Positions 19,727 through 29,488 of a stretch of 64,000 bases of DNA are shown piece by piece. The notes under the pieces are model-generated. The model searched no databases, had not been told where the DNA came from, and saw only the letters and a list, made by a program, of their open reading frames with translations. The DNA comes from Prunus persica (lineage: Eukaryota; Streptophyta; Magnoliopsida; Rosales; Rosaceae): NCBI RefSeq assembly GCF_000346465.2, contig NC_034010.1:12072945-12136944 (forward strand). The letters are read 5' to 3'. The position numbers were made by a program, and so were the translations under genes. How positions within the stretch are numbered: position 1 is the first letter of the stretch; every line of letters starts with the position of its first letter.

Positions 19727-22700
19727 TCAAGTTGAGCGTTCTTGAACTCGCAACTTGTCTCGGATGAAGGTGAAGCGAGGGGAACTCAATGGTTTGGTCA
19801 TGATATCAGCAAGTTGATCCTTGGTGGAGATAAATTTAACACTAAGCTTTCCTGCAGAAACTTGATCGCGAACAAAATGATAATCGATCTCTACATGCTT
19901 TGTACGAGCATGAAAAATTGGATTAGCAGAAAGGTAGGTAGCTCCTAAGTTGTCACACCATAAAACAGGTGAAGTAGATGTGGAAAATCCAAGTTCCTGG
20001 AGTAAGGAGCGAAGCCAAGTAATTTCAGTGGAAGTATTGGCAATGGCACGATATTCCGCCTCAGTGGAGGACCGAGCAACAGTATTTGCTTTTTGGCTGA
20101 CCACGAGACCAAGTTACAGCCAAGATAAATAGCAAACCCACCAGTTGAGCGGCGATCATCTGGACATCCAGCCCAATCCGCATCACAAAAAGCTTGAATG
20201 GCATGAGAAGAAGATTTGCTGAGGAAAAGTCCATGAGAGATAGTTTTCTTGAGATACCGAAGAATTCTCTTGACACTAGCCCAATGTTCACTGGTGGGAT
20301 TGTGCATAAATTGACAAACTTTGTTAACAGAGAAGGACAGTTCCGGGCGAGTTAAGGTGACATATTGAAGAGCACCAACGATGCTTCTGTATTGTTGTGG
20401 ATTAGATAATGGGTCACCATCAGATTTGCTAAGCTTGCTAGAAGAGGCCATTGGTGTATCAATAGGCTTGATGTCGGCCAAATGGGATCGCTTTAGGAGA
20501 TCAATGATGTATTTGTGCTGAGAAAGGATTAATCCACCAGAATGTGGTACCACCTCAATGCCCAAAAAATAATGAAGTAGACCAAGATCTTTCAAAGCAA
20601 ATATGGAGCTAAGAGCAGAGATGACTTTTCCAATGGCAGCACTATTATTTCCTGTGATGATTATGTCATCAACATACACAAGAACATAAATAATCGTAGT
20701 TCGATCATTAAAAACAAACAATGAACTATCCATCTTAGAGCCAACAAATTGAAGTTGTAAAAGGGAAGAACTCAAACACTGAAACCATGCCCGTGGTGCT
20801 TGTTTTAAGCCATAGAGGGACCGATGAAGTCTACAAACATGATGCGGTTGAGAGGAATCAAGAAAACCCGGTGGTTGAGTCATGTAAACCTCTTCTTTAA
20901 GATGACCATGGAGAAAAGCATTACTTACGTCCAACTGACGAGCTTCCCAACCATTGCTGACAGCAAGTGACAAAACTGTGCGAATAGTGGTGGCTTTGAC
21001 AACGGGACTAAACGTCTCAGTGTAATCAACTCCCTCCTGTTGATGAAATCCCTTTGCAACTAAACGTGCTTTGTACCTATCAAGTGTACCATCAGCCTTG
21101 CGCTTGACACGAAACACCCACTTACACCCAACAACATTCATGGAAGGATCATAGGGAACAAGTGACCAGGTGCCATTCTTTATGAGGGCATTCAATTCTT
21201 CAGTCATTGCAACACGCCAGTGGTGTTGTTTGTTAGCATCAGAGAAACAAGTTGGCTCATGTTGGGTGGCAGCTTCAGTCAAAAGTGCATGAGGAAGAGT
21301 GTATTTGGGATTGGGGGTTGGTCTCGGGCGAAGAGAGTATCTAGCATTTTGACGCCCCTGACTTGGGTTTTCTCCTTGAGTGCCTGCCAAAACTATAGCT
21401 AATTCCTGACCATTGGAGTTAGTAACAGTAGGATCAATATTTTCATGTTGGGAAAGAATCATAGATGAATTATCATTATGAGAGATGTTGTGAGGAGATA
21501 ATGCAAGACTTGAAGCTGTAGTGGAATTTGAATTTAAATGCACATTTGGTGAGCTAGGAGAAGCATTAGAATTTAATGGAGAGGAAAGAGGAGAGGAGGA
21601 ATTACCAAATAAGGACACCCTTGCTGCACGTGCTGAACTTGGGAACTCTATAGGCAACAAAAAAGGATCAGATGATGGGTCATTTGGAGCCTGTAATACA
21701 GAAGTTGGAGAAATAGAAAATGGAAAGGTGTGTTCATGAAAACGTGCATGTCTAGAAATATATATCCTGCCTGTTTGGGGATTTAAGCATCGGTAACCAT
21801 GGTGATTTGGAATATATCCCAAGAAAATACACGGAAGAGAATGAAAATCAAATTTATTTTTATTATAAGGAAGAAGATATGGGAAAACTAAGCAGCCAAA
21901 AACTTTGAGAAAACAATAATCAGGAGATTGATTAAAGAGAACTTGGAAAGGAGATTGATCATGAAGGACTGAAGTAGGCATTCTATTTATCAAATAAACA
22001 GAAGTGTCAAATGCAAAATGCCAATATTTTTTTGGTACAGATCCATGGGCAAGGAGAGTGAGACCTGTCTCTGTAATATGACATATTTTTCTTTCAGCAT
22101 ATCCATTTTGCTCATGAGTGTGTGGACAAGCAATTCGATGAGTGATCCCACATTTTTCAAAGTGAGAAGAGAGCTTACGATACTCTCCCCCCCAATCTGA
22201 TTGGAAATTGCGGATCTTGGTATTAAACAAGCGTTCTGCTTTGACTTGAAATTTAAGAAATATGTCACACACATCAGATTTACGGACTAAAGGGAAAAAC
22301 CATACATATTTGGAAAAATCATCAACAAACAAAACGAAGTAACGATGTCCTTCAATGGATGGAATTGGGGAAGGCCCCCATACATCACTGAAAATAAGTT
22401 CTAATGGATGAGAGCTAACAGAAGGAGTGGGAGGTAAAGAAAATTTAGACATCTTTCCCAAACAACAAGCAGTACAAGGAGGTAAGTCCTTTGAAAGAGA
22501 AGGAAGATTATTGCCATTTATTACTTGACGAAGAACACGTGGATGTGGATGACCCAAGCGTGCATGCCAACAAGAGAAATTGGCACGTTCGCTTAAGAAA
22601 GCCATGGGACCGTCATTTTTATTGGAGATGGCAATGTTACTAAGCTTATAGAGGCCACCTTCATTCAGCCCGTGAAGTAGAGGTTTCCCCGTGTGCTGGT

Positions 22701-22815
22701 CCTTCACAACAAAGAAAGTGGGGTGAAACTCAAAATAACAATTATTATCTTTGGAGAATTGATGAACAGAAAGAAGTTTCTTTGTGATATCAGGAACATG
22801 TAAGATATGAGATAG
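19727..22815 (-). pseudogene. Copia-2 pol, one frameshift in RNase H
   Basis: The minus strand encodes an integrase zinc region (HARLGHPH then CTACCLGKM), the integrase core (DVWGPSP, DDFSKYVW, QSDWGGEY, HEQNGYAERK), the long reverse transcriptase with [34 protein letters not shown] and an intact YVDDIIITG, and RNase H (DADWAGCPDDRRSTGG, then ARSSTEAEYRAIA). A single-base shift near 20095 separates these last two motifs and another near 22815 separates protease from integrase. Otherwise the frame is long and open, resembling RE1-like plant elements. Confidence 0.9.
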
Positions 22816-24011
22816 ATTAAAGAACGAGTGGCATTAGAAAAGGTAGATGTCCCAACATGAGAAATATTTAGCCCGTTACCATTACCAACTTTCAATTGAT
22901 CAGGACCATTGTAGTTATTAGCGATGGAGAGATTGGCAAGATCCGGAGTGACGTGATGAGTTGTGCCAGTGTCAGGAAACCATGCGTTAAAATCACTATT
23001 TGAATATGCTGGAAAGGATGCAATGTGAGCAGAAGCATCATTAGGCCTATCATAGCGATATCGACATGTAGCAGCCAAATGATTTGTTCGATTACAAATC
23101 TGACATCTTGCTGTATTTGAAGGATTTGGTGGGGTTGGGAGTAATCCACGGTGCTGAGAATTGGATCTGGTATGAAAAGACCTGTGGTTGTTTTGATGTG
23201 ATCTGTTGTTGAAATTTGATTGACTTCGATGATTGTGGAAATTTGGAGATGCTGGAGCCCGAGTGTTATTGGAATTTTGGCCTTTGTACACCATATTAGC
23301 AGAAGGAAGAATGGTGGAGTAAGTTGCCTGCTCTTGAAGACGAATTTCATGACTCACAAGTAGGCTATGGAGTTCTGAATAAGAGATGGGACTGAGTCTG
23401 GTAGACAAGGCAGTGACCATATCACTGTAATCGCTGCCTAGATTGCGGAAGATAATAGCATTGAACTCATTGGTATCAAGGGGTTTTCCTGCGGCTGCAA
23501 GTTGATCGGCTATGAGTTTGGCCTTTTGAAGATAAGTCGCTACCGGTAGATCGCCTTTTGAGAAATTTTGAAGTTGAGTATGTAACTGAAGGAGTCGGGT
23601 ATTCGTAGGAGATCCAAAAGCTTGTGTGAGAGCTTGCCAGGCTTGAAAGGAGGTGGAGGTGCCTACTATGTGAGGCATAACATCTTCAGTTAAGGATGCA
23701 ATAATCCAACTACAAAGCATTTGGTCACGTTTGCGCCAAGAAATAAACTCTAGGTTGGACTGAGAGGTATTGCCCGCACCTACTGTAGATGATGGTGCAG
23801 TGTCAGTTCCATCAATGAGACCTTCAAGGTCATGAGAAATTAGAATTGGCTCAAATTGTGTCTTCCACAAAAGAAAATTGGTGGGGGTGAGCTTAAGGGA
23901 AAGAAAGTGTGAAGGATTAGGCATTGGCATTGTTTGATTGAGAGTGAGTGTGGAAGTGGGATTGATGGTTGTATCTTGATTAGGTTGAGATGCAGCATCT
24001 GATGTAGCCAT
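22816..24011 (-). CDS. Copia-2 gag with zinc knuckle and protease start
   Basis: The minus-strand frame from the ATG at 24009-24011 encodes a gag polyprotein (LTPTNFLLWKTQFEPIL near the N-terminus) that packages element RNA. It then has a Ser/Asn/His-rich linker, a CX2CX4HX4C knuckle (CQICNRTNHLAATC) and the protease start WFPDTGTTHHV. It is open for about 400 residues; the junction to pol is frameshifted. Confidence 0.85.
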
Positions 24012-24093
24012 AGGAATAGAAAAGAAAAGAAAATAATAACGATAGAGATCAGAAGATAAGAAAAGGAATAGGATCAGTAAAGCTCTGATACCA

Positions 24094-24337
24094 TATAAAG
24101 TTTAGATTTCCTCACACCAAATAGTGTTGAGATTTTCTATATTTATACACAGTATGAATCAGTTACAGAAATTCAAAAGAGCTGATATCAAGGAGGCGTT
24201 ACACTTGCTATGATCAAGGAAAGATTACAAAATAATTACAAGATTCTTAGGAAGGAGAGACTACAGCTGGTGCTAATATCATGGGTGATCTGCAGCTGTT
24301 ACAGCTGCATTTGTAACGGTTGAAGGTGCAACTAATA
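24094..24337 (-). repeat. Copia-2 5' LTR
   Basis: Right-hand LTR (5' in element orientation), abutting the inverted primer site at 24081-24093. Confidence 0.93.
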
Positions 24338-24672
24338 ATGCCATCTAACACACATTCAAATTATGAATTTCTCTATGAACATCTCTGGAAGAATACCCAA
24401 ATGCCTCAACAATTTGACTACTCTGGCTCAAAAAGGAAATCCAAGTCTATTCAGCACACATACTTTTTTTAGAAATGTGGATCATAACTCAATTGTTAGT
24501 ACTAATTACGAGGATGATGCAAGCTTCATATGGAAAGGAAGAATGCAGACATACAAAAGCACTTTGGGCCTTGTGAAGAGAATTGATCTCTCAAGCAATA
24601 GATTAACAGGGAGATTCCAAGTGAAATCACTTATCTTGTTGAGTTGGTTTCTTTAAACCTTTCAAGAAACCG

Positions 24673-25052
24673 GGAACACATCTCATGCAATTCTACCAGG
24701 AAAGTTGAACAACCTAACAAAGTACTTACAAGACAAAATTAGATACTGATTTTTCCGCGGATCAATTAAGCCAGTTGAATTCTACAGGACAGGGAATCGA
24801 AGATAAATTAGCTGCAGGGTTTGTTAGTCCCTATAACCTTGTGAACCAGCTGACATTTACCAACCAAAACCAAAGTGCAGCGCGACTACAACAAACTAGC
24901 CCACGGCCTATGCAGCCGCCTTTGGAATCATTACCACTCCCAACAAACTGATATGCCTCATTCAGATTTCAATAGCACAAATGGTTCGCTTCCATTCCTA
25001 GATAATGATGAATGCATATTTTATCAGTCTTGTCAACCCTTTGCTGGGACAC
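24673..25052 (+). pseudogene. ARF5/MONOPTEROS-like exon fragment, part C
   Basis: Begins at the RLP breakpoint with SHAILPGKLNNLTKYLQDK. After a frame break it continues with LNSTGQGIEDKLAAGF, VSPYNLVNQLTF and RPMQPPLESL, then (after another small deletion) LPFLDNDECIFYQSCQPFAG. It overlaps part A in its last 150 bp but also carries the stretch part A has lost. It ends at ctgggacac, the same point at which Copia-1 entered part A. Confidence 0.78.
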
Positions 25053-25055
25053 TAA

Positions 25056-26720
25056 GGCCTTGTTTGGTAGGCTGGACTAGACTGGTTAGGATTGGGCTTG
25101 GAGTGTTGGACTAGTTCGGCTTGGATTGGAATAGACTTTAATAAGTTGTTTGGTACATTAAGTTGGGCTTGACTGCACTGGACTAAAGCTCAGTCCGTTG
25201 TTTGGTACAAGTATGGGCTGGACTGCATTGGACTTCAAACAAAATTTATTTTTAAAATTTATTAAAATTATTTAATATCAGAAATAATTATATTTAAAAT
25301 AAAAAAACATGCAAGCAAAATTAAAAATAAGAAATCACACGAAGATACCATAAAAATAGTCCAAAAATTCACAAAATTAGTAATAACACGAAAATTCTTT
25401 TAAGTACATTCAAATGATCAACAAATACTTATGTTATGTTGCTCTATTTGCCATCCACTCATTACACATCTCAGTAGCCAAATTACCCCTTCATACAGAC
25501 CATTGGTCGGATGCTGCAATGGTATCAATAGTGCCATGATCTACATTATTCTCAATGGGGGGATCATAATAAAATTCTTGCTCCATTGGATCTATATGAC
25601 AGTTACTAACATCATGGATGCACACAAACGTTGTTTTTCTGACTCTACTGCAACTAGAGTTGTCACAATCTTCCTCTTTCTCATTCGATACATGTCTACC
25701 CTGCCATTAACAATATTGGCAAGAACAAAATCATAATCTGTGATGTAATAATTCTTGAAACTCATAAATCCAAAGCTGAGCAGAATGCCAAAATATATGA
25801 GATAATAAACAAATATATTTATATGTGTATGTATGTCATCGGAGACCAATAATATTATTGCGGAGGATGATGAACATAGTTTTATATATTTTAAGTAAAA
25901 TCAAAGGAGAAATTACATGATGACGTACCAATTTCAGATCCAGCTGCCAACCAAACCAACATAGAAACGTATAAAAGTGATAGAGAGGTCTTATTATTTT
26001 TGGAAAATTTTACAATGTTCCCACATCTCCGTAATCTGTATTTGACATTGTACATAGATAATAAAATGAACGACTCAAATACTTCATGTGACAATGAGGT
26101 ATGAACTTCATCACACTTTATCTCTTTCTGGTTGTAATAGTCACGATGCATTGCACTCCTTGGCTGGTTTAGTCAATGCTGTTATACTTCAGAATTCAGA
26201 CAGATTAGAATCAGATGTTTGCTTTCTCTCTGCTTGTTATCAAATACTTTGTGTGTCTAGTTATCGTGGTTCTATGAAAAAACAATATAAGAAAAATGAA
26301 TCTTTTCTCTTGTGCTGTTTTTGCTCTCTTCGATGTTTACTTTCTCTTTGTGCTTGTGCTGAAGAAATATGGAGGCTGAAGACGAAAATAACAGCAATTT
26401 GATTCCTAACTTGCATGCTTGTATAAACCGTTAACTTCAACTTCTGACTCGCATCCAAATAAGAAAGCGAAAATAGATCCATTGGAACATGCAGCTGGTG
26501 AGGTGTCAAAGTTACTGCAGAAGTTTTTGGCAAGTCAAATGCAACTGCAACTGAAAGGAGAGGAGGTCCTTGGAGTGGTTTCAAAGATACCCAACCTCAG
26601 TAGGTTGCAAATTTTTAAGGTTGGGCGCATAATATTGAGTGGTAACCCAGAAGAATTCTCTCTACTGAAATCTCTTCCTGATGTTGAGAAGAAATAGTGG
26701 ATACTCTTACTTATTAGTCA
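25056..26720. mobile_element. Probable decayed PIF/Harbinger-type element
   Basis: ggccttgtttggtag at 25056, directly after a taa (25053-25055), is the typical start of Tourist/PIF-Harbinger terminal repeats with a TWA target. ttgtttggtac-like subterminal repeats follow. Inside, the + strand at 26427-26697 resembles a Myb/SANT-associated protein. A minus-strand frame near 25592-25750 (TTLVAVESEKQRLCASMMLV) looks coding but unrecognised. I could not find the right terminal repeat, so the right boundary is a guess. Confidence 0.4.
26427..26697 (+). pseudogene. Myb/SANT-associated-like C-terminal fragment
   Basis: The frame reads KKAKIDPLEHAAGEVSKLLQ, then GVVSKIPNLSRLQIFKVGR and FSLLKSLPDVEKK. 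The pattern (a nuclear-signal-like KKAK, a helical region, then a phrase like 'iPnL...f.a...l...p..f..f..L') is like the C-terminal half of plant Myb/SANT-like proteins that accompany Harbinger transposases. No Myb domain is visible nearby. The assignment is tentative. Confidence 0.35.
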
Positions 26721-26824
26721 ATCTGAAGGTAACTTTCTTGATAAAAATTGAGCCAATAGCTCGGGGGATATAAAATAGGTCTTTGACATAAAGCCACTTA
26801 TCAACATTTACTTTCTCGCCATGG

Positions 26825-26826
<2 letters not shown>

Positions 26827-26871
<45 letters not shown>
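26827..26871 (+). repeat. CT dinucleotide microsatellite
   Basis: About 22 uninterrupted CT units. No gene adjoins it. Confidence 0.97.
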
Positions 26872-26872
<1 letters not shown>

Positions 26873-28024
26873 ACTTAATTTCTAGTTCTGCATTTGTCGT
26901 TGTTTTAATTTTATGCTTTTAACATGTCAAACCAATACTTCACTCTGTATGATTCCTACTTAATATCTAGATAGAAAAGAGTATATATATTATTGCTTTA
27001 TCAATCATTGATATATAGAGTAGTATGACTAACATATCTTTTTATTCCTTTTCATGTATCATTCTCTTTATATACTTGTTCTTGTCCTTGTTCTTATTCA
27101 CACTCACACTTCCAAGCACTACTGCATAACGTCTTATGTCGATTACAATTAGCTTCAAGAACATAACTTATAATCCATTCAAGTTTTCTTGTTTTATGTT
27201 TTGAAAGGAGGTTTTAGGTTCATCTATGTGGTTAAACTGAGAGGTTTGAACTGAAATATCTGAATTTTAAATCCTTCTACTCCCAACATATTAAAGAGAA
27301 AAAAGTACGAACCAGTGAAGAAAGCAATGATTGACCTGCAGGCCTTCATGGAATTGCATATGTTGAAGCCTTTATAGCCTCCTTATGGAGAGAATCTTAC
27401 TTACAACCAGAGATAAAATCCCTTGCGTCTACAACACTAATCACGTGGAGATAAAATCCATTGTGTCTACAACACTAATCACGTAAGCAGGTAAACCAAT
27501 ATTGTATTAGCACTCTGAAATAGTCACCATTATCTCATCTCTCCTTTACACATACGCATTCATTACATATTAAACAATAGAGAAGTGCTAATACTACTCC
27601 TTAAGCTCTTCCATTTAAGGGAACTTTACCTTTTGAGTCAAAAGACATTCATAAGATTGGAACTATAATTTTACATTTGTTATGCAAGACCATGGCTCCT
27701 TATCTTTCCTTGAAATGTTGGAAATAGAAAAGTTAAGAGTAGCAAAAACCAGAGCTGATATTGGATTTGATATAAGACGGCGAGATAGCAGTCAATGAGA
27801 AAAATAAATTGAAGGAGAACCAAAGAGTGAGGAAATTGAAGAACTGAAAACATTTAGACTTTCAGATCCAAAAGATTTTGGAATTTCATTATTTTCGTTT
27901 TTTTATATAATTATTTTCTAGTTTACATTGTTGAATATATATAAAAATCGGTTAAAAATAAGAAGAATGCTAGCTATCTTCCCATGTGTACCTTATTTTT
28001 CTACTTTCTTCATTCTCATCTTAC
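26872..28024. other. Gene-free repeat-rich stretch
   Basis: No gene recognised. 27322-27380 matches the reverse complement of 5755-5820 in the RLP flank. Two short direct repeats occur: gagataaaatcc...gtctacaacactaatcacgt near 27410-27485, and a segment at 27522-27580 that recurs at 28379-28432. Confidence 0.55.
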
Positions 28025-28378
28025 TATATGGTTTAATGAACAAAATTTTGTAAGTTCTTGGTCACCCTTTAAAGATCATCACAACAAAAGAGTTATTGTA
28101 GGCCTAAGGTAACATACCTAGAATATACCCTTGGGCCCTAGTCATTAACAATCAAGTTAAGTGCTCTGTTCAACAATGACCAAAAGAGTATCTGCTAAAA
28201 TTGGCGGACATTTCTTTCCCAACCAATTGGGACACTAATAAGCCACTATCAAGCTGACCAACAAGTTTAAAACCAGGTCCATCTGGGTTTGGCCTATCAA
28301 GATTTTTTGTTTGTTTTTGGTTATTGGGAGGAGGGAATCACACTTAAGACCTTAAGTGCAGGGATATATGCTCTTAAA
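28025..28378 (-). repeat. Inverted copy of the RLP flank and SINE
   Basis: 28025-28300 is the reverse complement of about 6010-6290 with moderate divergence. 28301-28378 is the SINE-like unit in reverse, truncated at its A-box end. This shows that the flank unit was also copied in the opposite orientation about 22 kb away. Confidence 0.75.
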
Positions 28379-28788
28379 ATAGTCATCATTCTCTCATCCT
28401 CCTTCACACGTATGCAATCATTGCATATTAAATGGGGTGAAGTGAGGGTGATGAGTAGAGCTGGGTTTAGGGTTGGTGACAAACAAAATGAAATCAGTCA
28501 ATGATGGAGATAGGTGTCCACATAAAAATATTTTGATGAACTAGAGAAATGGCATTTTTGGGAAGAGTTGGGTGTCCAGAGAAGAGAATGTTTAGAATAA
28601 AAATAGAAACCCATTGAAACACGAGTGTAAACAGAATTCTTGGTAATATGAAATTTCTCTTTCATATTTAAGCAGTTACATCACATGAAAAGTTTAAACA
28701 TAAATGATATTGTAAGTGCTCTTAATCACTTGAACCATGTCCCTCGTCACGAGAAGAGTGTTTATACAACAATTGTATGTAAAATTTA

Positions 28789-29488
28789 GGGTAAATTACT
28801 CAAATAGTTTTCAAACTTATACCCGATTTACATTTTGATCCCTCAATTAAATTATTTGTTCAAATGGTCCTTCAACTTTATATTATTTGCTCCATTGGTC
28901 ATACTGTTACATTCTGTCAATATTTCCATTAAATATGATAACAAATTGGTTATTTCGTCCGTCAACTCTCTCTCTCTTCTTCCTCTTCTTCTTCTTCTTC
29001 CTCACGGCCTGGTGGTCGGCGTTTCCTTTGCTTGAATGCCTTGTTCTGTGCTATAGCACAAGAATAAGCTGCTCCCGAAGAAGCTGTGGGAATAAGCGCT
29101 CCTTAAATAGGGAGGAAGCAGACTAACTAAACCCAACGCAACCCATTCAAAAAAGACTTTCAGCCCTTGGCACAGAAGCTGTGAGATGCAGAATAGGAAT
29201 CTCTTCTTCTTCTTCCTCCTCCTCCTCCCAATCTTCCTTCTTTTTTTTTTCTTCTCATTTTCTTTAATTTTTTTTTCTAATTTTCTATTTATTTTAACCC
29301 AATTTTTATTTGTTAATTATGAAAAGTCATATTTACCTCCAAATTTGGTTAAATCTAACAGAGAATTAGACCGTAGGATCAATAGAGCGAATAATATAGA
29401 GTTAATGAACCATTTCAATGAATAATTTAATTGAGAGACCAAAATATAAATCGGGTATAAGTTTAAGTACCATTTGAGTAATTTACAG
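28789..29488. mobile_element. Non-autonomous MULE with long terminal inverted repeats
   Basis: The left end (gggtaaattactcaaatag) and the inverted right end (ctgtaaattactcaaatgg) pair, and similarity between the two arms continues inward for roughly 150-200 bp. Nine-base direct repeats flank it (taaaattta at 28780-28788, aaaaattta at 29489-29497, one mismatch), as expected for Mutator-like elements. The 700-bp body has CT-rich tracts and no transposase. The unrelated middle part (about 29000-29190) could be captured host sequence. Confidence 0.8.

Larger units (their letters stand above)
19476..24337 (-). mobile_element. Ty1/Copia LTR retrotransposon, nearly intact (Copia-2)
   Basis: A 4862-bp element inserted in RLP copy 3 with target duplication ATGCC (19471-19475 and 24338-24342). 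LTRs of 244 bp each lie at 19476-19719 and 24094-24337 and differ at three positions by eye. The inverted primer site agctctgatacca is at 24081-24093 and the inverted purine tract gccccctc follows the left LTR. Gene order on the minus strand is gag, protease, integrase, reverse transcriptase, RNase H. The LTR ends are TA...TA rather than TG...CA. Confidence 0.95.
18106..24672 (+). pseudogene. RLP copy 3, internal fragment split by two LTR insertions
   Basis: Three RLP pieces (18106-18492, 19171-19475, 24338-24672) together match copy 1 from about 3425 to 4450. The first carries GPLFPKWLQTQ and the LRRs to SSNSFFGELP; the second NNAFSGKIPM to HFNGSMPSQLC; the third NISGRIPKCLNNL, the island FIWKGRMQTYK and IDLSSNRLTG, with a one-base deletion there. 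Neither the 5' third nor the membrane anchor is present. Both ends join ARF sequence. The exact 5-bp target duplications of both insertions let the pre-insertion order be read directly. Confidence 0.9.

Noticed and set aside
19742..22200. Plus-strand open frames of 60-72 codons
   Set aside because: They are shadows of the minus-strand Copia-2 pol gene.
25431..25736. 101-codon plus-strand frame as a membrane protein
   Set aside because: The opposite strand has the more coding-like text, and the plus frame has no recognisable domain.
6014..28300. Large hairpin formed by the inverted flank copies
   Set aside because: The arms are about 22 kb apart and diverged; no single transcript is likely to contain both.
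29186..29425. 79-codon Phe/Leu-rich frame
   Set aside because: It is a translation of CT/T-rich low-complexity DNA inside the MULE arm.
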